Below the pieces are notes generated by a model. It was given only the letters and a program-made list of their open reading frames with translations. It searched no databases and was not told the DNA's origin. DNA of 64,000 nt from a bacterium (GTDB lineage: Bacteria; Electryoneota; RPQS01), in NCBI GenBank assembly GCA_013360195.1, contig JABWCQ010000006.1, forward strand, positions 1 through 64,000, in the 5' to 3' direction. Every line of letters starts with the position of its first letter. The first letter of the stretch is position 1. Shown piece by piece: positions 31,705-41,022 of this stretch. Position numbers and translations under genes: made by a program.

Positions 31705-33197
31705 AGCTTCTGCTCTTCTTATTGATCTTTACAAGCGCATTGCCCGCTCAAGAAGTTATCTGGGACCGTTCAGGCGACGGGAACCATGCACAATTTGGGT
31801 ATCTCATTTGGGCGATGGGCGATCAGAACAACGATGGGTTTGATGATTGGGCTGTCAGCGCAAACGGGGAGTACAATGAGCTCCCTGAAAATGAAGCTCG
31901 TTTTCTGTTGTTTCATGGAGGCAATCCGCCTGAGACAGTCCCCTATATGTCGTTTATTCGTAATCCAGATGTATTTCTACGCTACGGTGGAGCCGCAATC
32001 GGGGACGTCAATGGGGATGGATACATTGATTGGCAATTGACCTTAAGTTTTGTGTCTGCGCCAGACAGTCAAATTATTCACATTTTTCTGGGAGGCCCAG
32101 ATGCAGACATGAATAATGATTACGTTCTTGACGCTCGTCCGCTTGATGTTTGGGTTCAGCCTCTTGGCGATTTCAATGGGGATGGACATTCCGACATTTA
32201 CCGTTATACCCCCACCATAGACCGCACGGATATTTTTTTCGGTTCGGCGAATTGGGATACGATTCCGGATTGGGTGAAGCATGCACAAAGCCCGCAGAAC
32301 TGTTTGCCGATTTTAACGAATGGCGACCTCAACGGGGATGGGTTTGACGATTTCATCACTCATGGACCGGACACACCGGGGGGGGGGATATTTTTCGGCT
32401 CCTCAGTTCCGGACACAATTGCGCGTCAGTGGAACGTTTCAGTGCCAGGCGGGACCATGTCCGCAGATTTGAACGGTGATGGCAGGAAAGACATTGTTAC
32501 TCTTGGCACAACACAGTGTCATGTGTTTTTCGGTGGCGACTTCATCCCCGAAGAAGAAGATGCTACCGTAAATTTCCTTTGTACTGGTGGAGGCACAAGT
32601 GCGGCGGAGAGCGCTGGAGACTTCAACGGCGATGGCTATGACGATGTTGTCGTTTTAAGCACTTCTTGCAACAACGGTTGGGGGCATTTTGCGTTATATC
32701 TTGGCAGTACTTGGGTGAATCCTAATCCAATTCTTCAGATAGCTGGCCGGGCCCCGCCGTTGAATTTGGTGGGAATATTTTCAGCAGAATCGCTTGGGGA
32801 TGTGAATGGAGACGGGCTGGATGACTTCGCTGTGGGTTGTGTAAACACTGATAACGACGGGCGAAGAGGCCGCGTCGTGATCTTTGCAGGTGATACAACG
32901 TACGTCGTTTCTATTGGGAGAATTGGGTCCCCCATACCGGTCGCGATCTCGCTAACCCTATATCCAAATCCAGCAAACAGTATGGTGACATTGTCCATTA
33001 GCAATCCATCACCAACAGGTCCATTGGGCGTCGTGGTGTACAACATCTTGGGCCAACGAGTGGACGCTTTCCCGATACAAGCAAGTCAGCAGACACGTTA
33101 TTCATATAACGTTTCAAACCTTTCCAGCGGACAATATGTTGTTCAGGTTTACACGGCGAACAACATGTTGTCGCAGAAGCTCGTTGTGCTTAAATAG
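31701..33197 (+). CDS. FG-GAP repeat surface protein with type IX sorting domain, copy 3 (in frame)
   Basis: The intact member: 498 aa from ATG 31701 (an in-frame ATG lies at 31689). Signal peptide MKLLLFLLIFTSALPA. It has at least seven FG-GAP-type repeats with D-x-D/N-G-D-G-x-x-D calcium loops (GDQNNDGFDDWAV, GDVNGDGYIDW, GDFNGDGHSDIY, GDLNGDGFDDF, DLNGDGRKDIV, GDFNGDGYDDVVV, GDVNGDGLDDFAVG), probably a beta-propeller, then a Por sorting domain (LYPNPANS ... LGQRVDAF ... KLVVLK). Its poly-G tract (32378-32387) has exactly ten G and is in frame (PGGGIFFGS). It is predicted to be displayed on the surface, perhaps as an adhesin. Confidence 0.9.
   Translation: MKLLLFLLIFTSALPAQEVIWDRSGDGNHAQFGYLIWAMGDQNNDGFDDWAVSANGEYNELPENEARFLLFHGGNPPETVPYMSFIRNPDVFLRYGGAAIGDVNGDGYIDWQLTLSFVSAPDSQIIHIFLGGPDADMNNDYVLDARPLDVWVQPLGDFNGDGHSDIYRYTPTIDRTDIFFGSANWDTIPDWVKHAQSPQNCLPILTNGDLNGDGFDDFITHGPDTPGGGIFFGSSVPDTIARQWNVSVPGGTMSADLNGDGRKDIVTLGTTQCHVFFGGDFIPEEEDATVNFLCTGGGTSAAESAGDFNGDGYDDVVVLSTSCNNGWGHFALYLGSTWVNPNPILQIAGRAPPLNLVGIFSAESLGDVNGDGLDDFAVGCVNTDNDGRRGRVVIFAGDTTYVVSIGRIGSPIPVAISLTLYPNPANSMVTLSISNPSPTGPLGVVVYNILGQRVDAFPIQASQQTRYSYNVSNLSSGQYVVQVYTANNMLSQKLVVLK
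32378..32387 (+). repeat. G10 homopolymer, in-frame state
   Basis: Ten G in copy 3, encoding the Pro-Gly-Gly-Gly-Ile segment; the only one of the three tracts that keeps the frame open. Confidence 0.8.
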
Positions 33198-33219
33198 AAG
33201 CAAAAAAGGAGAGTTTGTT

Positions 33220-35481
33220 ATGCAAGCGCCTGGACTAATTCAAATCACGCAAATCACGTTTCTTTGTATTAGTTGTCTTCTAACGATGGAACACGCATAC
33301 GCGTTTGACGTCAGCGCGTACTATGATCCTTACTCCACGCTCAAAGTCAACCTGACTAGAACCGGATTTACCTACGGTGATTGTGAAGGCAATGACGACC
33401 GAGCGACTTGGATTTCAAACGTAGCGAACAATGCTGAAGCGCTGCGATGGTTTGATGAATTGGGAATAACCAACCTATGTGTATTCTACGACTATGGGTT
33501 GAACTATGACAGCATGTTGGCCGGTACATCCCTCAAGGTGTTTAATGACTATCGAAACAACCAAACCTATCGCTATTTTGAAGCTCAGCATCGCGATGCA
33601 GCCATTGCAAGCACATCGGACACAACATATTTCTCTCCGGTCTTTGGGGTAGGTAGTTGGGGTAGCGAAACGGATACCGCAGCGGCTCAAATTGCCGCTG
33701 GTGTATTTGGAACAATTCTTAGTATTCCCGCCCTTGACACAACGGACACGCTTTTCCGTCCGGCAAAGAAGTTTGGGGATCCGTATAACGATTGGTGGGG
33801 TTGGTGCAGGGAAGGGGATTGTGAACCCCTGACTTTTGTCACGACCATTCGAGCCAAAGTGGACAGCACTGTCGAAGAAAACATTCACATCGGTGATCTC
33901 CGTTTTTTTGGAAGCATGCGCGGATTTGAAGACAAATTTCCTTCTATGTGGTCTCAAGGTGCACGCTGGGTCCGCTTCGGGCCGGAACCCCTTTTCTCCG
34001 ATGATTTCGGTCATCCTTTGGATTTCTTTGGCACGAAAAAGTACTGGTTAACAGCCGAGGACTTGACTTTCTATACAGATGTATCTGATGACACGCCGGT
34101 TACGACCGATTCATGGGCTGGCCCCGGCCATTCAGTTGGTTACTACCCAAATGAGTCATGGGTACACTGGGGGACACGGTGGGACGGCGGATTCGAATAC
34201 CGCATTATGATCACGACGACTGGTGAACTCCCGTTTAGTGTGTATGACATCGGCGTATCAGATGAAGCTTATCATCAAATGTTTGAGTCTGATTCAAGCG
34301 AATACTATGAACAACTGATTGCACAGAAGTTCATAGATGTTAAGGAGTCAGCAGGTGACCGTTTCACAGGCTGGTACTTCGACGAGTGGAATCCAAACAT
34401 GGACGGCCCGATGGCACGCGTAGCACGAATTGTAAAAGAGCGAGCGGGCGAAGCTTGCTTTTTTAATGGGTGGGAAACTAATCTGATTGGTACGGGACCA
34501 CGCGATCATTTCTATGAAGCACTTGCATACGAGAACACGAATGTGGAAGTGGTCATGACAGAATTGTACCCCTATCAGGCAGACAGTACTTGCGTGCCGC
34601 GAGCAACAGAAGAAGGATTTACTTTCGAACAAATGCTCCCGAAAGGTCTGTCCACGGATCCCAATTCGGATTCTCCATATTTGACGTTTCAACAGACAAC
34701 AAATTGCTCGACCTCACAGAAGTACGACGGGAAGAAGTCCATTCAGTGTGCGTTTGACTACGATATTTGGGGACGTGCGCCGCTTGAAGCTCTCTATGGC
34801 ATAGACCAACCGAGCGATAGCGCATATCGCGCTCCACTTGCCTTTGAAATCGAGCACGCGCATGAGCGAGGCGTAAAGTTCTGGGTACTTCTTGAGTCAC
34901 GAGGTGATGGGCCAAGGAATATGAACTGTGATTCAATAGATTGCGTCGATAGAATTCCAAGCCCTAACGAAATAAAGCTTGTTGTGTGGATGTCTGCAGC
35001 GCTCGATGCGGACGGATTCATGTGGTATTGGGGTACGATCGTGAATGATACAACATCGCAACCACAAACTGCAATTGGTGGACTGCTAGAATATGGGACT
35101 TCCGATGACTTTTGTTCACCAAAGCACGTTATCAGAACGCCGCAATACAGCGCGGCCAAGGAAGCCATACAAGATGTGCACGAAATCGCTCCGACACTGG
35201 AGGCATTGGATTTTGTTAGAACGTATGCGAGTCGTGCGTTTGAGACCAATTACCCAACCTCAACCGGTGCTCCAACGCAGGCCGACTATTTCTATACTGA
35301 AGCCGGAGAGAACCCACCTCGCTTTTGTTATTTGAAAAGAATATTCTCTTCTCCAGGAGAATGGGGACAATTTAATAGTGGTGAATTCACATCCGACTAC
35401 GGAGCCGATTCAAATTATGTTCAGGTTTCACGCTTCATGTCTCCGGGAATGCAAGGAGTGGACGAGGACTATTGGTTTTAG
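33220..35481 (+). CDS. Glycoside-hydrolase-like secreted protein, full-length copy C, 753 aa
   Basis: ATG 33220 follows AAGGAGAG. Signal peptide (ITFLCISCLLTMEHAYA), then 'FDVSAYYDPYS'. The middle looks like a TIM-barrel hydrolase: 'GWYFDEWNPNMDG' with possible acid residues, 'FFNGWETN', 'VVMTELYPYQ', 'GFMWYWGT'. No exact GH family is recognised. Translation ends at TAG 35479-35481 in 'DEDYWF'. One more T in the TTTT run at 35476-35479 would continue the frame directly into the 35472-39365 product (DYWF-LVVNRR), which begins with what looks like the beta-sandwich end of the same hydrolase. The gene is therefore probably the 5' part of a ~2050-aa protein. Confidence 0.8.
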   Translation: MQAPGLIQITQITFLCISCLLTMEHAYAFDVSAYYDPYSTLKVNLTRTGFTYGDCEGNDDRATWISNVANNAEALRWFDELGITNLCVFYDYGLNYDSMLAGTSLKVFNDYRNNQTYRYFEAQHRDAAIASTSDTTYFSPVFGVGSWGSETDTAAAQIAAGVFGTILSIPALDTTDTLFRPAKKFGDPYNDWWGWCREGDCEPLTFVTTIRAKVDSTVEENIHIGDLRFFGSMRGFEDKFPSMWSQGARWVRFGPEPLFSDDFGHPLDFFGTKKYWLTAEDLTFYTDVSDDTPVTTDSWAGPGHSVGYYPNESWVHWGTRWDGGFEYRIMITTTGELPFSVYDIGVSDEAYHQMFESDSSEYYEQLIAQKFIDVKESAGDRFTGWYFDEWNPNMDGPMARVARIVKERAGEACFFNGWETNLIGTGPRDHFYEALAYENTNVEVVMTELYPYQADSTCVPRATEEGFTFEQMLPKGLSTDPNSDSPYLTFQQTTNCSTSQKYDGKKSIQCAFDYDIWGRAPLEALYGIDQPSDSAYRAPLAFEIEHAHERGVKFWVLLESRGDGPRNMNCDSIDCVDRIPSPNEIKLVVWMSAALDADGFMWYWGTIVNDTTSQPQTAIGGLLEYGTSDDFCSPKHVIRTPQYSAAKEAIQDVHEIAPTLEALDFVRTYASRAFETNYPTSTGAPTQADYFYTEAGENPPRFCYLKRIFSSPGEWGQFNSGEFTSDYGADSNYVQVSRFMSPGMQGVDEDYWF

Positions 35482-38400
35482 TTGTTAACCGGCGAGCGTT
35501 GGAATCTGAGACAACCAATGTATGTCTTTGGATTGACGGCCTTTCGTCGCCATGTAGCGCCTATGACTACGAGAAACTCCTTCAACAAGAGAAAGGCTCG
35601 GCCAGCTTTGGTGACCCAAATGATGATAACGATGCGATGATTTTTGTAACACTTGCCCCCGGGGAAGCCGAGCTAATTCACTTCTTCCGACCTGACACAA
35701 CCGATCTTGTCCTAAGCGACACTGTTACACTAAAAGCTCCGGCTTACTACAACCGCAACATCATCTTGGATGGTGCAACCTTAACAATTATGCCGGATAC
35801 GGCGTTACAGCGGTACCAGATTATCAAAGGGAATCAAATCATTGACAAGTGGAAGGATTCATTAGAGATTTTGTTTGCGCCGGGGAAAGGGATCAAACTG
35901 GTTGAGCCGGACAGCGGGAGCAACAAACTTGCGATTCTGGGCAACGACACCACGCAAATCATCATAAAATGCGCGAAAGGCGGCGATTACAGATGGGCCG
36001 GGATAACTGTACCGGCGAACGGCTCCGGCGGTGCGGTCACATTGAAGTACACCACCATTACTCGCGCCGATTACGGCTTGAAGTCAACATCTCCCAGCCA
36101 AGTAGATTCACTGGTGGGTTGCAAATTCATTGACAACAATGTAGGCGTCTATTCGACCGGTCGTCGTGAAGTGCGCTTTAGCGATTGCAGTTTTGAGAAG
36201 AACTACTATGGGATTGTCGGATTCAACGGGTCGGTGATTCGTGGTTGGGACTCAAATGTCCAGTCTTCAACTAGACATGGAGTTATGGTGTCAAACGGTT
36301 GCACTGTCGATCTTGAAGAAGTCAATGTCGAAGGTGGAAACTATGAACGAAAGCACAGCGGCCTTCGAACATTTCTTTCGGATACGTGGCTGAAGTGCTG
36401 CAAGATAGTAGGGAACGGAGGATTTGGTTTTGAGGCGATAGGTGGCTCCGCTATCCTTGCCGATGTGGATACCACCAATACCGAAGCTCGCTTTGGCGGG
36501 AACTGGTTTGCCGACAATCGATTCACGGAGTTGCAACTTGACGGCCCGATGTTCGTTTGGGCGGACGAAGGCCAAAACGTATTCTACGACGAAAAACACA
36601 TCCAAGTAGATTCAGTAGGCATCTGGTTAGGTTTTGATGAGATTAACTTTGCACCATGGCAGAATAACTATTGGCGCGGCGATACAACGCAAGCTCTCAT
36701 CCAGAACCATGTTGCCTCCTTGTCGAGTGACCCAATGGTTTATCCGGTATTTACGCCTGCGCTTGCAGACACGCCGGATTTTTGTCCATATGTTGGCAGC
36801 CAGCCGGAGGACAATCCTTGCATCAATTCTGGTTTGATTGAAGAATTGTCGGAGGACTATCTCAGCGCAGAGTCTTCCTATCAGAATGCATTGGCCTCGA
36901 CAGCTTCATCGTGTCCGAAAGTACCGGCAATCACTCGTTTGCTGACTGTGAACTATCTTGGCGGTACGAGTGCCACGACGACATTGAACTATCTTGATGC
37001 CGTGCTGGACACGGCAATGGATACCGAGACGCGCCACGCACTTAAGCTGGGTATCGCGCTCACGCTTGCGGAAGGATTGTCCAATACCGACAGTGCGAAG
37101 ATCATCTATCAACAAGTGATTGACAGCGCAGGGAGCGATATTTACAGGAGAATTGACGGGCAAGCAGGGCACTTGCTGGTGGATATGCGAGAGGAAGAGG
37201 AAGACACGGTTGATGGTCTGACGGTCGAAGAGTTAGGCGAATTCCTCGATTCACTGGATCAGATTCTTGGGCAGCGGTTTGTCTGGACTCAGTACGAGAT
37301 CACGGACAGCGTTGTGATGTATGCGCCGACGCGAGTGGACAGCGTGATTAACGTGCGTGGGGATGGCGTGCTCACTATACTGCCGCATCCAGGGTACAGC
37401 AATCCTGTCATTGAGTTTGCCAATCTGGGTGCAGTTAAAGTCTATGGTACCGACACAACAAAGGCTAAAGGCAAGCTGTACGTGCTAGGTGAAGCGGAGA
37501 ACCGTGTCATGTTGCATTGGGAAGATTCTACGGGTACAAAGAATATCTTCTCCGAACGTGGCTTTGTGAAACTTCTGAACGCAGACTTCTACGGTAATGG
37601 TTTTGTGAACCAAACGCAGGATATCACGGGATACCTAAACGGTTTACGCCGTGCGACGTTCCAAGCCGACTCATGCACGTTCTCCTGGTTTGATGAAGGT
37701 GTCATGGTGAAAGCCACGGATACGACAAGCTACATGCGCGGCTGCACCCTTTCATACATGGGTGGCAACGCGGGTCTTTACTCGGGTTTTGGCGCGGGTC
37801 TGGTCATTCTCAAAGCGGACGGATTTCTGGTCGAAGACTGCGTGTTCGACGAAAATGACGGTGTAGGTATTTATCACGGGTTTGCTAACGACGTTGTGAT
37901 CAGGAATTGCACAATCAAGAATGGCGCAAAAGCAGGGATCTATGGAGCATCTTCGGCGGGCGGAAGTGCGCGCTTGGAGTGCTGTACGATCGAGAGCAAC
38001 GGTGATACATTACCAGAACTTTGGACGCTTGGTGTTGTCTATGACCTTGTGGGTGGACACAATAGCTTCTCAGACAGCACGGGATCGCTTGTGAAGTCGT
38101 CGGATCCATCCTATGTGGACTTGGAGAACGGCGAAAACTTCTTAGAAATACTGGATGAGGGTTACTACGTTCAGTCAGGAGACACAAACGACACGTGGGA
38201 TATCACGTGGAACACTTGGAATCCTTCAATGCCGGATGATCCGGACTTTCATGACTACCTGTGGCCGCATACGCCCTCCAAATGGACAGTGGACTCATCG
38301 CTTGCCGACTTCGTGTCTTGCGGCGAGGCGGGAACATCTTCGATCGGAGGTGGAACGTGGTTAGTGGTTGGAGAGGATGACGAGATTTCGGGAACGATGT

Positions 38401-39365
38401 CGACAGACGATGAAGACGCTGAGGCCACGTCGCTTGCGGCGCCACATAACTTCACTTCGAAGACAGTACAAGAGAAAGATGCAAGCAAATCGGCTATAAA
38501 GAGATCGTCCGGTTCATTTGAAAGCAAGCATTCCCCAACGCACAAGCAGGCCAGCGTCGAACGGTCCGTAACTCACCATCGAGAGTTATCGCAATGGCGA
38601 GTGCTTCGCGAAGACAAATCAAGGAACGCAAAACAGGCCGCGATACAGTTTGTGACCGAGAATCGTGGTTCAGAGTTCATTCCTGCTGTATTAGGTATAA
38701 TCGCAGGTGCGGCCAGTCTAAATGATGCCGGTTACACATCGAGCAAGTTCTTACGTGACTTTGCCACGGAAACAAAGAATAGATCTTTACGAAACCTTGC
38801 GCAACGGTTGTCTTATCAGGCATTGGCACTCGAAGGCAAGCCGGGTGAAGCCTTGTCCGGTCTTGAAGAGATGATGGATGATGCAAAATCACCACTTGAT
38901 TCTGTGTTGGCTATGCTCGATGCCATGCAGATTTATTGTGACTATCACCAATCTGGTAGCTTGAAACCGAAGCACGAGCAATTACAAGTCACTGACCCCT
39001 ACGATCTCGTGCGACGTTCGCTTTTCTTGGCAGAACGGCTGGATGATCCTACCCTTGGTGTCGAGGATTATGGGTCTGCAATTCCGACATCATACGCCTT
39101 GTACCAAAACTATCCGAATCCTTTCAACCCAAGTACTGAGATACGGTTTGACTTACCTGAAGCGATCCGAGTTGAACTGAAGATATTCAACATCCTCGGT
39201 CAAGAAGTTGTTACTTTGGTTGACGATGTTCGTACAGCTGGTGCGTTCAGAGTGCTTTGGGACGGCAAGAATGCTGGCGGATTGAGTGTTGCTTCTGGCG
39301 TGTATGTTTATCAGATTAAGACACCCAACTTTACAGATGCGAAGAAGATGGTACTGATTAGATAG
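35472..39365 (+). CDS. Giant beta-helix protein with type IX sorting domain, probably the 3' part of the preceding gene
   Basis: About 1297 aa with no ribosome site or signal peptide at its TTG start, as expected if it is the continuation of copy C after a one-base frameshift. Residues ~1-75: C-terminal beta-sandwich (LVVNRRALESETTNVCLWIDG). ~85-440: first right-handed beta-helix (CKFIDNNVGVYS, CSFEKNYYGIVG). ~450-600: helical, TPR-like. ~610-950: second beta-helix (CVFDENDGVGIYHG, CTIKNGAKAGIYG). ~1060-1180: helical repeats. The last ~90: Por sorting domain (LYQNYPNPFNP ... LGQEVVTL ... GVYVYQIK ... KKMVLIR). Surface-displayed if made as one chain with copy C. Confidence 0.85.
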   Translation: MVLVVNRRALESETTNVCLWIDGLSSPCSAYDYEKLLQQEKGSASFGDPNDDNDAMIFVTLAPGEAELIHFFRPDTTDLVLSDTVTLKAPAYYNRNIILDGATLTIMPDTALQRYQIIKGNQIIDKWKDSLEILFAPGKGIKLVEPDSGSNKLAILGNDTTQIIIKCAKGGDYRWAGITVPANGSGGAVTLKYTTITRADYGLKSTSPSQVDSLVGCKFIDNNVGVYSTGRREVRFSDCSFEKNYYGIVGFNGSVIRGWDSNVQSSTRHGVMVSNGCTVDLEEVNVEGGNYERKHSGLRTFLSDTWLKCCKIVGNGGFGFEAIGGSAILADVDTTNTEARFGGNWFADNRFTELQLDGPMFVWADEGQNVFYDEKHIQVDSVGIWLGFDEINFAPWQNNYWRGDTTQALIQNHVASLSSDPMVYPVFTPALADTPDFCPYVGSQPEDNPCINSGLIEELSEDYLSAESSYQNALASTASSCPKVPAITRLLTVNYLGGTSATTTLNYLDAVLDTAMDTETRHALKLGIALTLAEGLSNTDSAKIIYQQVIDSAGSDIYRRIDGQAGHLLVDMREEEEDTVDGLTVEELGEFLDSLDQILGQRFVWTQYEITDSVVMYAPTRVDSVINVRGDGVLTILPHPGYSNPVIEFANLGAVKVYGTDTTKAKGKLYVLGEAENRVMLHWEDSTGTKNIFSERGFVKLLNADFYGNGFVNQTQDITGYLNGLRRATFQADSCTFSWFDEGVMVKATDTTSYMRGCTLSYMGGNAGLYSGFGAGLVILKADGFLVEDCVFDENDGVGIYHGFANDVVIRNCTIKNGAKAGIYGASSAGGSARLECCTIESNGDTLPELWTLGVVYDLVGGHNSFSDSTGSLVKSSDPSYVDLENGENFLEILDEGYYVQSGDTNDTWDITWNTWNPSMPDDPDFHDYLWPHTPSKWTVDSSLADFVSCGEAGTSSIGGGTWLVVGEDDEISGTMSTDDEDAEATSLAAPHNFTSKTVQEKDASKSAIKRSSGSFESKHSPTHKQASVERSVTHHRELSQWRVLREDKSRNAKQAAIQFVTENRGSEFIPAVLGIIAGAASLNDAGYTSSKFLRDFATETKNRSLRNLAQRLSYQALALEGKPGEALSGLEEMMDDAKSPLDSVLAMLDAMQIYCDYHQSGSLKPKHEQLQVTDPYDLVRRSLFLAERLDDPTLGVEDYGSAIPTSYALYQNYPNPFNPSTEIRFDLPEAIRVELKIFNILGQEVVTLVDDVRTAGAFRVLWDGKNAGGLSVASGVYVYQIKTPNFTDAKKMVLIR

Positions 39366-39482
39366 GAGTTAGGGACAAGTTGGTGCGGGCCCCATGCAAC
39401 TAGGCGAAAGGCTCGTGCCGACCGGTTTGCTATTCATGGAGTCGTTGATCAATTACATTCTCATGTTGAAGGAAGAATTATT

Positions 39483-41009
39483 GTGCCAAGAAACAAATCA
39501 AACGACCATTTTCAAGTGATATCAAAGTCCAGTAGGATATTGGTGGGTACGATGACTCGGCGAATCAAATCAGTTACAGCGAACCTGATCGGGCTTGCTG
39601 TTTTGTTTTTGGTGGGTGCGATGCAAACTGCGCACGGACAAGATTGGCAGACACCAATCCAGTTAACAGACGGGCTACTTCGAACTGGAGGAATTCAGTT
39701 CTTGGTGGACAGCCTCAATCGAATTCACATTTTCACCTCGCTTTCGCGAGAACCGTGGCCCGCGCCTTGGGACCCGAACACTCTTACACACTATGTATTT
39801 GATAACTGGGGACGGCCGTTAGCGGAGCCACGCGAGTTGCTTCCGGATACGCATTTGACAGATTTCACGAACTGCGGTGGTCTTATTGACAGCCAAGGCA
39901 GAATGCATGTCGTTTGGCGCAGGCGATTCGACGACTCGGACAGGACACAACAGGTAATTTATGTTCGTATGTCGCTTGAGGGTACGTTTTTGCAAGAACC
40001 CCTGATCTTCACTCAGAACAGATTCACAATCAATCGGGTGGACGCAGGGAACTATCATATAGTCGAGAATACGGCAGGTGAAATCTGGGTGGGACTCGGG
40101 GATCATTTCTTTGCCGTAGATGTGGATGGGAACTTGGTAGAACCCCTCCAGTCCGTCTACGGCGCTACTTTGGCTGCTGCGCCGGATGGTTCCGTATGGA
40201 CGACTTGCCGGAAGTATGATGCTAATAGTGATAGTATGTTCACGATTCGTCTCTGGCCGCCGCCTCGCATCGAAGAACTCACACTGCTCAGCTACTCCCC
40301 GGGCTTCGGTCCACAGGCCTTTGCAATTGACTCATATGGCTCGTTTCACTATGTGATTTACAACGACGGGCCGGGCTTGTACTACCAATTCGATCCACGG
40401 AATGGGCTGCCAATTCAGACGGCGGTCATTGACTCGTTCCCTTATGGGGTTGGTCAGACACGGCTTATCCCTATCGGCACAGACAGCCTTTTGTACATGT
40501 GGGGGCAAACGTTGCCCGAGGTCGGTTTGAAGCGAGTCTGCTTCACGACGGGCGGTGAAATCGGGTCGGGTCCGACACTTATTACGCCTCCGAATTTCGC
40601 CTTATCGGGTAATCGCTATGGCCAATGGCGGGACGGAGGATACTGGATACCTGGGTTCATTATGATCGATCAGATCGGGCAGATTGCCATGTTACACATA
40701 CCGGGCCCGAACGAACCTCTCGCCGTGGGGTCTCCACCTTCTAATTCATTCCAGCATTCAATTGAGGTTTATCCCCAACCCAATCACGGCTCCTTTTTCT
40801 TCGACATTCCATTTCAACTACAAGGAGAGAAAAGTCTGACCATTTACAATCTTCTCGGCCAAAGAGTTTTCGATTCGACACTCCCTCCAGTGTCCAATTC
40901 GGGACCTTACGGCGTGCAACTGCCTTTGGCTCTGCCCACAGGCATGTATTTGCTTTCGCTTTCAACTCAAACCCAAGAATTTAAGTCGCGCATTATTTTG
41001 GTAAAATGA
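39483..41009 (+). CDS. Secreted propeller-like protein with type IX sorting domain, 508 aa
   Basis: GTG 39483 follows GAAGGAAG; ATG 39552 is the alternative and gives a more normal signal peptide (NLIGLAVLFLVGAMQTAHG). The body (residues ~50-420) is beta-rich, with repeated 'IDSQGRMHVVW' and 'IDSYGSFHYV'-type blades, resembling a sialidase/BNR-like propeller, but Asp-box motifs are not clear. The end is a Por-type domain (EVYPQPNHGSFFFD ... LGQRVFD ... GMYLLSL ... IILVK). Probably co-transcribed with the next gene, 13 bases away. Confidence 0.85.
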   Translation: MPRNKSNDHFQVISKSSRILVGTMTRRIKSVTANLIGLAVLFLVGAMQTAHGQDWQTPIQLTDGLLRTGGIQFLVDSLNRIHIFTSLSREPWPAPWDPNTLTHYVFDNWGRPLAEPRELLPDTHLTDFTNCGGLIDSQGRMHVVWRRRFDDSDRTQQVIYVRMSLEGTFLQEPLIFTQNRFTINRVDAGNYHIVENTAGEIWVGLGDHFFAVDVDGNLVEPLQSVYGATLAAAPDGSVWTTCRKYDANSDSMFTIRLWPPPRIEELTLLSYSPGFGPQAFAIDSYGSFHYVIYNDGPGLYYQFDPRNGLPIQTAVIDSFPYGVGQTRLIPIGTDSLLYMWGQTLPEVGLKRVCFTTGGEIGSGPTLITPPNFALSGNRYGQWRDGGYWIPGFIMIDQIGQIAMLHIPGPNEPLAVGSPPSNSFQHSIEVYPQPNHGSFFFDIPFQLQGEKSLTIYNLLGQRVFDSTLPPVSNSGPYGVQLPLALPTGMYLLSLSTQTQEFKSRIILVK

Positions 41010-41022
41010 TTAAGGGAGTATT

